Source: Phymorhynchus buccinoides
Taxonomy: Eukaryota; Mollusca; Gastropoda; Neogastropoda; Raphitomidae
DNA: 64,000 nucleotides
Direction of reading: 5' to 3'
Assembly: GCA_017654935.2 (NCBI GenBank)
Contig: CM065706.1
Span: 17,483,452 to 17,547,451, forward strand
The notes beneath the pieces were generated by a model. The model made no database searches. It was given only the letters and a program-made list of their open reading frames with translations, and was not told the origin of the DNA. Below, piece by piece: positions 1-11,076 of the stretch; within the stretch, counting starts at the first letter, position 1, and each line of letters begins with the position of its first letter. Position numbers and translations under genes: made by a program.

Positions 1-130
1 CTGCATGCACCCATGACAATGGCAGTTGATAAGAATAATTAAGAATTTGAAAGGAGAAAAAAAATTGGTGGGAGTCAACTTTTCAAGGCTATACTGTATT
101 GTACGCTTATCATTAAAAGTAAAGTGTCAA

Positions 131-134
131 CCCC

Positions 135-165
<31 letters not shown>

Positions 166-167
166 AA
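131..167. repeat. Poly-C run followed by poly-A
   Basis: Twenty-five C residues are followed directly by twelve A residues. The same C-then-A arrangement recurs near 20340-20363. Such runs are prone to length error in assemblies. Confidence 0.9.
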
Positions 168-1133
168 GTGGCTTTCTATGCTGACATGTTTATAGACCTC
201 ATTCTTTATATTGTTGTTTTTGTCTTTTGAGGGGAAGAGCTGTGGTGCATGAAATTTGTTGGCCTCTGATTCCAGAATGAATGCTTGTCACAAATTATGC
301 GTGACACAAGTGTTGGTGGTATTGCGGATGCAAGCAGTTTTGGGACAGCAGACAGATCAGTCACTCAGTCCCAGTCGGAAGGCGGAATCGAACCAATCTT
401 CGAAATACCAAAGTCTAAGGCATGATAAATTCCTCAAGACTGCCCCATGGTGGTCTTTTTGCTTTTTTGTTTCAAGAAATGTCAGTATAATGAATAAAGC
501 TGAAGTCCTAATTAAATTTTAATGTAACACTAACAGCTGTATTATTTTAAAAAATGAGACTGTATGATATCAACTTGATTTTGTGGTATATAATTGAGCA
601 ACTTGCACTAAGTTGCAGATATTCGATTGAGCAACTTAATATTCATTCAGAAAATTTGTTTATAGATGATTTGACTTTGATCAGCATATTTAATTTTCTT
701 TAAATCAGATTTACTGACATGAAAATCTGGTTGAATTTGATTGAGAAATGGCAAATGACAGTACAGTCAAACCTGCAACATGGAAGGAAATGCTTGCTGA
801 GAGTAAAAGGGATGAGCAGCTGCTAATCTTGGGTGAACCATATTCAATTTCTAAGAGTGAAGTTCATTAGTCATGGGCATTTTTTTTTTTAGGGAAAGAA
901 AACAACAGTTTTAGTGACTTTTTTCAGAAAGTTAAGCACTGTCATTGAGTGTTTCTCCAAATTTACAATAAATAAAAAACCTCTGCAGGAGATATGCAAT
1001 TTGAGAAAATGAGAAGAGATGAGGCCAGTAAGCTATAATAACACTAAACAGTCATCAGCCTAAATAGATTTTAGGTATTAATAGACAGGCTTTGGAAATT
1101 ATTCATTTAATGTCTTGTTATCTCACAGCACAG

Positions 1134-1261
1134 CAGGGCTGGCCCAAACTACTAGCCTGGTACTAGTGGTAGCCATTGGCTAGCATAAAAGTCTGTGGGC
1201 AAGTAGATTTCAAAAGTCACTAGCCCGTTGGGCAACTACATTTCAATATTGCACGGCCCTG
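1134..1261. mobile_element. Short hAT-type MITE (128 bp)
   Basis: The segment begins CAGGGCTGGCCC and ends with the complement of CAGGGCCGTGCA, giving imperfect terminal inverted repeats with the CAGGG start typical of hAT elements. The interior carries tagcccgttgggcaacta and a diverged inverted echo of it. No clean target duplication is visible. Confidence 0.5.
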
Positions 1262-1414
1262 GGTGGTTGTTTTTTGCCACTGAGTCTCCCCACACCATCT
1301 CTCCCTTCCAACCCACTATCAAAGCAAGCTCAGCTCAGCAGTCGGATAAGATAACAAAATGAGTCTGATAAGATAACAAAATGCCAGCACTGGAACTGAA
1401 AAGAAAGCAAAGAC

Positions 1415-1572
1415 AGCCTCCTCAATCTCCTCCTCCCCCTTCTTCCCCCCACCACCCCTTTTCCCTTATCATTTGTTTTTCTCTGTACACTACAGTACTC
1501 TCCTTTCTTTCCCACTCTTTTGTTCTCTTTCTCTTCTCCTTTCTCTCTTCCTCTCCTTCCCTCTCCCCTGTG
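1415..1572. repeat. Polypyrimidine-biased block
   Basis: About 160 bases are almost entirely C and T on the + strand (tcctcctccccctt, ctttctctcttcctctcc), interrupted by a short mixed stretch around 1485-1500. Both strands show open frames here, but these are products of the composition. Confidence 0.7.
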
Positions 1573-2596
1573 TGTGTGATTTTTGTTGTTTGTTCCTTCG
1601 GCCTTGGTGAAAATGTGTGGCGGGTAAAATATTTCAATTTCGAGTGACATTTTTGGCCAGTCCTAATGTTGATTTATAGCTTGGCTGACAGTGACAACAT
1701 TGCGACTAGAACAGGTAATGCTTATAGTCAGCAATGTTGTTGACGAAAAAGGAGGAGAAGGAGGATTTGAAGAAGAAGAATCAAATCACAAATCCATTGG
1801 TACATGTTCTATTGAAGAAGAAGAATATTTGGCTTCTATGATTAAATGAAAGGACAGAACTATAGCAAATTACTATGTTGGATTCTATGGACTGAATTTT
1901 TTTTTTTTTTTTTATGCTTACGGTTGCGAATCGTGTAATAAAATTTTTGCTGCTGCTAAAAATGAAGCTTAAAATTAAATGTGGGAGTCGGTTATAATGC
2001 TGATCGGGTTTTCAAGACTTTATTGACGAGTCAATTTTCGACCAGTTGAAGTAAGACATTGATTTCAAAGACACTGTTGTGTTACACTTATTTTGCGCCG
2101 ACATGCAGCATGTCCGAGTTTTTACATTGAGCAAAATGACACCAGGATTGACTGTACTGAACTGATTTATTGCAGTTTCTTCATTTTATCTATTTTAAGT
2201 TTTAACTATACAAACTTGAAGATACTAATTTATGATTTAATGTGTTCCATTATTTATGAATTCATGAGTCTTCCATGTATATAACTTTTATTATAAGTGG
2301 AGATGGTAAATGGAAAAAAAAAAATCATTATAGCAGTATTAGCACTGAAATTTTTTTAAAATTAATAATGGTATAGTTTTATAGCTGAATATATGTAGTA
2401 ACCAGCAAATAACATTTCTAGAGAGTCATTTCCCAGATTGACATAACATTTCTGTAAAATCGAAAAAGGAGATTTCATGACTTGAGACAAAAGTATGTCG
2501 TTGGAAAATAGTCCAAAGCTCTTCTTACTTAGTGAAGTGATAGAAGGTGACTTTATAAAGTGATAGTTGAACCCTTTGCCGTGTGTTTCTTTTCAG

Positions 2597-2803
2597 AGTA
2601 GCGGATTTAAGCAGTACAAAAACAGTACTGCACTGAGTACTGAGGGTTCGGGCGGAGGCGGCAGCGATGTTGTGTCTGTGCTGCCTGTCATAGCGAAAGA
2701 CTACAAAGAGTCTCACAAAAAGACTGCCAAGAAAAAGAAGAGCAAGAAGTCAAAGAAGAGCCACAAAAGCACTAAGGCACACATTGCTTTGTTTTATGAA
2801 TAA
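2597..2803 (+). CDS. Candidate terminal exon A (basic, Lys/Ser-rich C-terminus)
   Basis: A good acceptor (gtgtttcttttcag at 2583-2596) opens a phase-0 frame of 68 codons ending in TAA at 2801-2803. The peptide begins SSGF, has a Gly-rich patch (GSGGGGSD) and ends in a strongly basic tract (KKTAKKKKSKKSKKSHKS) before AHIALFYE. An AATAAA at 2799-2804 overlaps the stop codon, suiting a last exon with a very short 3'UTR. I do not recognise the family. It resembles candidate exon B at 6789-6986 in length, entry phase, starting AGT codon, Gly/Ser/Asp middle and basic tail. It may be the end of an upstream + strand gene or an alternative last exon of the USPL1 gene, whose zinc exon also starts in phase 0. 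Confidence 0.4.
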   Translation, partial: SSGFKQYKNSTALSTEGSGGGGSDVVSVLPVIAKDYKESHKKTAKKKKSKKSKKSHKSTKAHIALFYE

Positions 2804-5800
2804 ACCCTCCACCTAGGAGGTTATGTTTTTGTCTCTTGGTCTCTGTCAAATGTCTGTGAACATGTTATGTCCTTGGATTAAAAAGTTAATAGACTAGAGG
2901 GGGGTGGGAGGAATAATAGGAGGGGTGTTGCCAGGGGTTATTCGGGCTGAAGAATATTTTTATATTCCCTAAAACGTTTTCTGTAGATTATGATTTTGGA
3001 GCCAAAATTGGTTTATTTGTGTTTGTATGTGTTTTTTGTTTTTTCTTCGTTGTGTTTAGCAATATAGCAAATTAAGAACTGTTTTGATGGGGGTTTACAG
3101 TTGAGTGCTATATTAAAAAAATTTGTTATTGTAGTAATAATATGTTGCTAATATTGCTGTAACCTTTTATTTTTTTAACTTTAAAGAATGCAAGACACAC
3201 CTGAGTTTTAAAGAAATAACTTTTGTGTAACCTAATTAGTTCATTGATGGGTGGTTGTCATTTCTCTCCCAGGATATGTTTTGTTCAAATAATGACATCC
3301 TTGTAGACCCTGGTGTTTGGAATGGAAGGCTTGGCGTAGGTTTGGGCTGTGTCATTGCTCTCTGCCAGTGCCAGTATCATTCATTTATTCTGCTTTGCAA
3401 TAATGATGACTTTTCTAGGGTTTTTAGCTCCACTCAATATTTGTAGGAGTGCTTTTTTCCAGCATATGCCTGGGTTTTGGAGTGCCCAAAATGTAGCTTC
3501 TGATTTTTGGAGTTCCAAAAAAATATGGCTTCCGGTTTTGGGAATGTCCAAAGGTATGGCTTCTAGTTTTGGGAGTACATAGATTGGGGTAAACTTTTTG
3601 ATGAGACTTGTGCTAAACATCGATTGCAGAGCAGTTCGGAAAGCAATGACGTAATTTTGTTCTAAAGTTTGGCTTGTGTTCTAAAAGGCCCTCAAAAACA
3701 AAAGTTTTGCTATTTGCTTTCTGGTTTTGAGGTAACAACATGCTGAAAATGCCTATCTTTGTATGACTTCAAAAAGTCGGATCAGAAACGTTTCACTCGG
3801 CATGTGATATTGACAGTTTAGCCGCTATTACTTCGTTTTGGAATTCGTTTCACCAATTACAATTTTTTTGTTACTGCATGGGTGCAACTTTTCCTGGTAT
3901 ACAAGGATTTCCTGTTTTTGAATGTTGTAACGTTGCTAGAGATATGATGGTTCTATTTTGAGCGTCTGTAGTCTGTATACTTACTCCCATACACACTCAA
4001 ACCACACAAAGTCCAAGGTTACAAAACAAGACAACTTTTACTTGATTTCAAAGCTGTGTGTTGGTGCGCTTGTGCCCTTCACCACATTTCAAACAAATAT
4101 TTCAACTTCAATTGCATAACCTATCTAACGCGCAATTTCCCATGACTCCCCTCCCAACCATACCCAAAATCCTATCCCACTAGTTCAAATCAAAGTTACT
4201 TAATTTCAAACATGCATAATCAATAAATAACCAGCATGCACAGCAGAAGAATGACAGTTAGGCACCGCCGACACTCCCACACACACATTCCACACTTAGC
4301 TGTAAAGCTGATGGTCACATGCGGTGACGTGCGAATGTTCTCAGTCTGTCCGTGTTGTAGTCGTTGCACCACCGGAAAGCACAGAGGTAGTCAAGGGGAG
4401 GGAGACCGTTCCCCGCCACACTCCCCGGTGAAGGCGCTGGAACCAACGGTCAGGCCCGACGTGGGGAAGCCCTCTCCTCAAATGCAGGATTCGCTTTGTG
4501 GCTCGAGGAGGTTGTTCGGCACCCGCATCTGGCGAAATTGGTAGCCCGGACCGAAGCACTTCCGGGATCGTCCAGTCCGGGAAGAAATGTTCAGCTGTAG
4601 ATTAAACAAAACAGTTTGTGTCGTCGCCGTTAGTCTTTAGCAGAACGCTCTCTCTTGGCAACGCCTACAGAAGAATACTAAGTGTTAAGAATGGTGGTGA
4701 GTAAGGCGATGGTAAAGAAGAAGACAGACGGAATCGGCTAACCGGTCTAAATTAATAACTAATATAGAAATAAGTCGCTGCCCGTCGTCCACAAAACGTT
4801 CTCAACCTGAAAGGTAAGTTTAGTTTAATCAACATGCCAAGATGACCAGTCGCCAAGAAGAAAAATAGGAAGAGAATGACACACAGCAATTATTGCAAAC
4901 ATTGTAACATTAAATATTTAGCAGCTTAATTACCAGGCTGCTCACTAAGCACAAAAAGAGCATTTCTTGAATGCACGAAAAGCATAGCCATCAACCACAG
5001 TTTTTAGCGCCACACCCTAATATTATAAAGGGTCATGCTAGGGTCCTAACTATTAGCGTTCTGTAAACGCTATTAATGAGCCAGTCAAGAACATGTTCCA
5101 AAAATGACAATCTTCCCCAGTTACAGTTAACTCGAAAGTACTCACCGAAACTTTTCCGAAAGTGCAATAACTTCACTAAAATAACTCTAAATTACAATAA
5201 CATTATTTACAACACTACTCACTATCCAAAAATAGGTTACGAAACCATTCACGAGCGCTACAAAACGGTTTGTAACACAAACAGAAAACGCCCGTAACAC
5301 AAACAGAAAACTTCGCGACCTAGATTTTCCGAGCAAAAATTACCTCAACAGCTGGTGAACCTGTTCGTCCACGCGGCTACTTGGGACATTCTCCCAGTAA
5401 AAGGTAGGTAAACTTGCAAATTATATACAAACTTGACAGGAGTTGAACTTGTCTAAGTGAGTTCTCCGGTTGTTCCCTTCCGTTCCCACTCTTCCTTCTC
5501 TCTTCTTCTTCATGCGATCAACGAAGTCGTATCGCCCAGGCTGGGTCAGCGAAGACCTAAGCCTCCAAGCAACGAAGCATGGAGCTTTTTCCCTTCAGGC
5601 TCCTTCTCCCACCGATGACAAATTTGAACTGACTTATTTTAGCTTTAGCCCAAACGGAATCAAATCTAAAAAACAGAAACTCACACACGCAGGCAAAAGA
5701 CAAAGCCATCAAACCGGTTTATAACATCGCATTCCACGTGGGTCGCGAAATGTCAAACTTTATTGTCATCAACACACAAACTACACGGGTTTCTGCAGAC

Positions 5801-6788
5801 AATTCACAACTCGCTACTTGGTAAGCAAATACCCGAAGGAAAGGGGGGAGAAAAACCCCCAGTGATAAATGTAAAACTAGAAAGCACTGTCACAGTGCAA
5901 CCAAACTGTGACAAATGTTACCAGAAAAGGAATTTCCTTCTCTTTTTTTTGGGTCACAAAAAATCTTTGTTTACTGTATTTTTCAAACACTTTAAAATAA
6001 GCATATTTGTATACATTGTGGAAAAAGCAAACTAAGATACCTTCATAAATCATTTTTTTCTTCAGCTGCAGGGGGACATTACCCCTAGATCCCGGCCTTA
6101 CAGGTTTTTTCATTTTGTGTAGTTGCACCCATGTTACTGTTATGGCCGCGGGAGGTTAGCAGATGACATAATCCTTGAAGTTGTTGACTTCTTCGATGTA
6201 AAATCAATCGGTCATATGACCTCTTGCCTGCCGAAACTATCGGACAAAATCGAAAGTTTATGCGTCAATGACCTATGAGTTATATGACTGACGCCAAGAC
6301 TGATCCCTGCCACAGTGCTAGAAGAGTTAATGTAATTTGGGGGTAAGAGAAAAGTGGTAAAATTATTAAAAAGAATAAGACTATTGTTTTGTAGAACTTG
6401 AAAAATGATCTCCATAATTTTGAGTGGTGAATAATGAATTATCACATTGAATGTCCCTCATTATTGATAGCCTTGGATGTCTGGCGGCTAACTGTTTTAG
6501 GCCAAAATACAGCTGTTGTAATCCTTGGCTTCTAACTTTCAGATCATAGGCAGCTACACTTAATGCAAGAAAAGCTGTGATTTCCTGTGTATAGATTAAG
6601 CTTTTTGCCCCTATTTTGCTAAGTGCAGATATTACTGTTATTCAACTGATAGCTTTCTTACCATAGTTACTATGATACTTATTTCGAATTTAAATTGGCG
6701 TAAGGCAAACATGTATCTGTAAGCTCTATTGATTTCATTCCTGTTTTTATGCTGACCTTTCTGTTTTCTCTTTTTATGCTTTTTTCAG
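2804..6788. other. Non-coding stretch between candidate exons A and B
   Basis: No supported gene is present. The first half is T-rich. Around 4230-4620 composition becomes GC-richer with frames open on both strands (a possible fragment of an unidentified repeat), and 5270-5310 holds a short tandem copy of gtaacacaaacagaaaac. Near 6062-6140 a fragment of the CCCCC-rich dispersed repeat occurs that reappears near 22370-22510. Confidence 0.5.
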
Positions 6789-6986
6789 AGTAAAGGCTCA
6801 TTACCCAATACTAAAAGAAACTCAGGCCATACAAAAGGTTCCAGTGGTGATGGTTGTGATGGTAAAAATCTGACGCAGGCTGGGCTAGTCACCCCTGCAT
6901 CTCAAGGAAGCAGCACACTCGGCAAGAAGCTGAAAAAGCCCAAGGCAAAATGCACAGCTGTCCATTTCATGGCAGTATTGTTTTGA
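6789..6986 (+). CDS. Candidate terminal exon B (basic C-terminus)
   Basis: The tract ttatgcttttttcag precedes a phase-0 frame of 65 codons ending in TGA at 6984-6986. The peptide begins SKGS, has a GSSGDGCDG patch and a basic stretch (KKLKKPKAK), and ends AVHFMAVLF. Composition is less AT-rich than its flanks, which favours real coding. It looks like a diverged duplicate of candidate exon A: same phase, near-equal length, Gly/Ser/Asp core then Lys-rich end then short hydrophobic tail. The product is not recognised. Transcript evidence would be needed to tell an alternative last exon from a relic. Confidence 0.35.
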   Translation, partial: SKGSLPNTKRNSGHTKGSSGDGCDGKNLTQAGLVTPASQGSSTLGKKLKKPKAKCTAVHFMAVLF

Positions 6987-7499
6987 TTCATTTCAAGTTT
7001 GAATGGGTTGCGTGTGAGCTTCACTTTGTTGCCTATGTGACAAGTCAGATACATTTTTTTTAAAGATGAGGAGACATGCATTAATTTGAAGATTTGGTAT
7101 CATGCTGAAAGAGAAATTATTAACAGCTGAAGGTTCTTGCTGAGGTGGAAAATCATTTTATAACCATGTGTGTGCCTGCCATGTTAAGTACTTTTCAATT
7201 TTATCAGTGGTTCATATTTCTATTGAAACTGTTGGTCTCTTGCTGTGACTAGTGTTCCTAAACTTGTGAGTTTGTGGAGGCAAAAATTATTAGCTAAGAG
7301 AAAGACAAAAAGAAATATACCGGGGGTAAAATAAAACACTTAGATTACAACAACAAAAGAAAGATAATGACATATTTCCTTGGCCTTTCATACAGCTAAA
7401 ATATTGATGCATTTTATTTCAAGAAGAAAAGGTGCACATACTCTAATAGTTTGGTCACATTTCACCGCAATGAAGAAGTAGAGTGTACTTTCCCTGACG
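6987..7499. other. AT-rich stretch without visible gene
   Basis: AT-rich sequence with no exon-like signal, leading into the GAA-rich minisatellite. Nothing specific is seen. Confidence 0.5.
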
Positions 7500-9470
7500 A
7501 TTTTCTTATGATTTGCTGCATCAACATTTGAAGAAGAAGAAAGAGTGCACTCTTTGAAGTATTTCTGTGCATTGAAGAAGAAAGAATGTACTCATAGAAA
7601 TATATATATGAACTGAAAGAAAAGGAAAGAATACATTTTCTGAAATATCTGTTCATCGAAAAAGATGGAAGTACTCGTGGATATATTTCTGTGCATTGAA
7701 GAAGAAGAAAGTGTGTCCTCACAGAAATATATCTCTGAACTGAAAGAAGAGGAAAGAATACATTCTTTAAAATATGTATGTGCATTGAAGAAGAAAGAGT
7801 GTAGTCACAGAAATATAGAAGAGAAAAAAATACATTCTCTGAACTATTTTTGTGCGTTGAAGAAGAAAGAATGCATACTCTAAAATATCACTCTTGAAGA
7901 AGAAAGAGTGCATTCTATGAAATATTTCTCTGCATTGAAGAAGAAGAAGAAAGAATGCATATTCTAAAATATGTCACTGTATTTAAGAAGAAAGAGTGCA
8001 TTCTATGATATATTTCTGCATTGAAGAAGAAAGAATACTCTAAAATATTTCACTGTATTTAAGAAGAAAGAGATTCTATTGTATATTTCTGCATTGAAGA
8101 AGAAGAAGAAAGAATACTCTAAAATATTTCACTGTATTCAAGAAGAAAGAGTGCATTCTATAAAATATTTCTCTACATTGAAGAAAAATATTTCACTTTT
8201 TAACTAATTTAAGAAGAAAGAGTGCATTCTAATTTCTATGAAATATTTCTCTACATTGAATTTGAAGAAGAAGAAGAGGAAACAATGCATACTCTAAAAT
8301 ATTTCACTGTATTTAAGAAGAAAGAGTGCATTCTATGAAATATTTATTTACATTGAAGAAGAAGAAAAAGAAGAACAAAAAGTAAAATTCATTGAATTAT
8401 TTCTATGTATTGAGGAAGGAGAAATAGTGCATTCTCTGGCATATTTCTCTGTATTAACCTTTAATACAAAGATTAATTTAAAGAAGAAGAAGAAAGAGTG
8501 CATTCTCTGAAGAAAACAAATCTACCCGTACCGCTAAAAGCGTTAAAAAAAAATTAAGGGGTGGTTAAAGAATAAGAAAGAATGTCTGTATTGAAGAAGA
8601 AGAGAGAGTGCACTCTCTTAAATATTTGTGTTGAAGAAGAAGAATGAGTGCATCTCTGTATTGAAGAAGAAGAGAGAGTGCACTCTCTAAAATATTTGTG
8701 TTGAAGAAGAAGAATGAGTGCATCTCTGTATTGAAGAAGAAGAGAGAGTGCACTCACTGAAATATTTATGTTGAAGAAGAAGAATGAGTGCATCTCTGTA
8801 TTGAAGAAGAAGAGAGAGTGCACTCACTGAAATATTTATGTGTGTTGAAGAAGAAGAATGAGTGCATCTCTGTATTGAAGAAGAAGAGAGAGTGCACTCA
8901 CTGAAATATTTATGTGTGTTGAAGAAGAAGAATGAGTGCATCTCTGTATTGAAGAAGAAGAGAGAGTGCACTCACTGAAATATTTATGTGTGTTGAAGAA
9001 GAAGAATGAGTGCATCTCTGTATTGAAGAAGAAGAGAGTGCTCTCTCTGAAATATTTTTGTGTGTTGAAGATGGAGAAAGAGTGTCTCTGTATTGAAGAA
9101 GAAGAAGAGTGCACTCTCTGAAGTATGTATGTGTGTTGAAGAAGAAGAAAGAGTGTCTGTATTGAAGAAGAGAGAGTGCACTCACTAAAATATTTCTGTG
9201 TGTTGAAGAAGAAGAATGAGTGCATCTCTATATTGAAGAAGAAGAGTAGAGAGTGCACTCTCTGAAATATGTATGTGTGTTGAAGGAGAAAGAGTGCATC
9301 TCTGTATTGAAGAAGAAGAGTAGAGAGCACACTCTGAAATATTTCTGTGTGTTGAAGAAGGAGTGTACTTGCAGAAATATTTCTGAATGGAAGGAAGATG
9401 AAAGAATGCATTCTCTCATGAATATATCTGTGTGTTCTGAAAAGTGGAAGAGAAAAAGTATAGTATTGTT
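7500..9470. repeat. GAA-rich minisatellite, about 2 kb
   Basis: Dozens of diverged units combine ttgaagaagaagaa, a variant of the palindrome gagtgcactc, and tctgaaatatttctgtg. Units at 7500-8500 are irregular. From about 8580 to 9060 they form a higher-order period of roughly 72-77 bp with near-identical copies, indicating recent amplification. The minus strand stays open for up to 242 codons (a Ser/Leu/Phe-rich repeat), but this follows from the repeat and carries no domain. The + strand is purine-rich. Confidence 0.9.
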
Positions 9471-9663
9471 TCTCTGAGCTATTTCTGAGCAAGCATAAAA
9501 GAAAAATATCAAAGTTGAGGGCTTTTCTCTGTCCTTGAAGTATACTGATGTAAAAAAAACCCACACAGTCTTGATAATGTTGTTAAAGTATTGTAAATGT
9601 TATTGTTCCTTTGTTGTTGTGTAACTGGTTGACCTTGTGACCATATGGTCTAAAAGTAAGCTT

Positions 9664-9752
<89 letters not shown>
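9664..9752. repeat. (CT)n microsatellite
   Basis: About 44 uninterrupted CT units are followed by tctccctctcacacacat. Frames of Leu-Ser or Arg-Glu repeats on either strand are artefacts. Confidence 0.98.
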
Positions 9753-9757
<5 letters not shown>

Positions 9758-10524
9758 CCTCTCACACACATACGCACAGAATAATTGGTGGGTTTTGTGT
9801 TGTTGTTTTTGAAGGGGGGTATATTATTTTTAAAAATCAATGAAGAGGCTTGCTTGTGCCATAAGAACATATTGAAAGTAATGTTGATGAGAGATATGCC
9901 AAAGAAGTGTCCATGTGAGAAAATCATTAATGGATTATTAGTGCTATCAAAATGTGCACTTGAATGGCACCACTCAGAGTCAGACATATTCAGGCTAGAA
10001 TCAAGCCCCCCTTGGTTCAAATGATTTTCAGAGAAGTTCTAGGATCTTGCAGAGGATTAACAAAAAGGAATTTTGTGCCCAAAAGTCAAAACCGGTTCTT
10101 TCAGCTACATGTATATTTCTTTATTCTACACGAACACTTCAAGATAAGGAGGAAAAAATGCCATAGCATTTCATGTTTTATAAATTGCAGCCCTTCATGC
10201 CATGGAGCCAATCTCTGTATGAAGAGAGTGGCCTTGGTCCTATTAAGGCAAACTGGTAAATTTCTCTATTGAACAAGGGGGGGAAATGCATTCTCTTTTG
10301 TTTGAGACATTTGTGTCAGTTTTAGCCTATCTGAATAGAAAAGGTTCAGACAACATGAATTATTCAAAGTGTTCATAAAGCTATACATGAAGTATCAGCA
10401 AACTTTTACTCAGTCCTGGTACTCAGCCACTTTTGTTTTAAATTAGGAGTAATTGAGAGAAGTAATAAGCAGTTAAACGCTGAAAGGGTTCATGATTTTA
10501 GAATAGTAGCTGGTTTGTGGGCAG
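9753..10524. other. Non-coding stretch before the zinc exon
   Basis: AT-rich, with no supported exon. The first coding exon of the USPL1 gene (initiator Met) was not found here or further left. It must lie in an unrecognised small exon or outside the window. Confidence 0.5.
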
Positions 10525-10647
10525 GTTCCTGAGAGTGGAGCTAGGAAGCAGCTGTGTGGAAAGTGTGCTGAAAGTGGCCGGGAGTCCAAGCTACGTTTCT
10601 ACCAAATACACATTAACGAAGCCATTCTTATGTGTGAACATGCTGAG
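10525..10647 (+). CDS. USPL1: USPL1-like SUMO isopeptidase, exon with N-terminal zinc motif
   Basis: This is the first recognisable exon of a USPL1 (peptidase family C98) homologue, a cysteine protease that removes SUMO from substrates and in vertebrates localises to Cajal bodies. The acceptor is gtttgtgggcag and the donor gag|gtaact; both boundaries are phase 0 and 41 codons are encoded. The exon carries C-x2-C (LCGKC), then 22 residues later a Cys whose partner is the first codon of the next exon, giving C-x4-C across the junction (CEHAE|C). As I recall vertebrate USPL1, its N-terminus has the same four-Cys layout and spacing, so this is probably a structural zinc site. The exon with the start codon is missing. 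Together with the exons at 11077, 17326, 21068, 25551, 27231 and 39761 it gives one open frame of 3,863 residues. Confidence 0.82.
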
Positions 10648-11076
10648 GTAACTTTTTCTTTTATCTTCTGTGTGTGTGTGTTGACAAGATTTCCACTTAA
10701 TTTACCAAAGAGTTTATTGTTTTTCAGCTTGTTTGTTGGTTGTTGGAGTGTTTGTTTTTTACCTTGCAAATGATTTTATTGCTTCTTGGCTTCAGAATTT
10801 TTTATTTTGTTGTTGCTATTAGCATGTATTTCAAAATGGCAGTTATTGCTGCATTGGTGATTATCACGTGAACATGATTGAAAGTAATCAAGTAACTCGA
10901 TTGATATCATTCTTTACAAAGGTAAATAAGCCTTATGCATATTATGTTTATGTGCTCTCAGTTGAAAATATTGTGGCTGTGTACTGTATATATGACAAAC
11001 TGACTTTCTCAACATTCTTTTAACAAAGACAAAATTGTTGACCTGATTGTGGTGTGTGTTTTTTTCTGTTGGGCAG

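Larger units (their letters stand above)
1..2596. other. Non-coding stretch left of the first candidate exon
   Basis: No convincing exon is visible. The stretch is AT-rich and contains a poly-C/poly-A run, a hAT-type MITE remnant, a polypyrimidine block and a short direct duplication of ataagataacaaaatg near 1347-1382. Open frames here are short, lack family resemblance and follow base composition. It could be an intron or intergenic. Confidence 0.6.

Noticed and set aside
1330..1650. Overlapping frames on both strands at the polypyrimidine block
   Set aside because: Both strands are open because of C/T bias; there is no start context, splice site or family resemblance.
4236..4560. GC-richer patch with frames on both strands
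   Set aside because: No recognised domain or splice signal; it may be part of an unidentified repeat, but nothing supports a gene.
8836..9564. 242-codon minus-strand frame in the GAA minisatellite
   Set aside because: Its peptide is a direct product of the tandem repeat, without domain, splice context or composition change.
9583..10020. Frame with Arg-Glu (or Leu-Ser) repeats around the CT run
   Set aside because: The residues come from the (CT)n microsatellite, and the flanking sequence shows no coding character.
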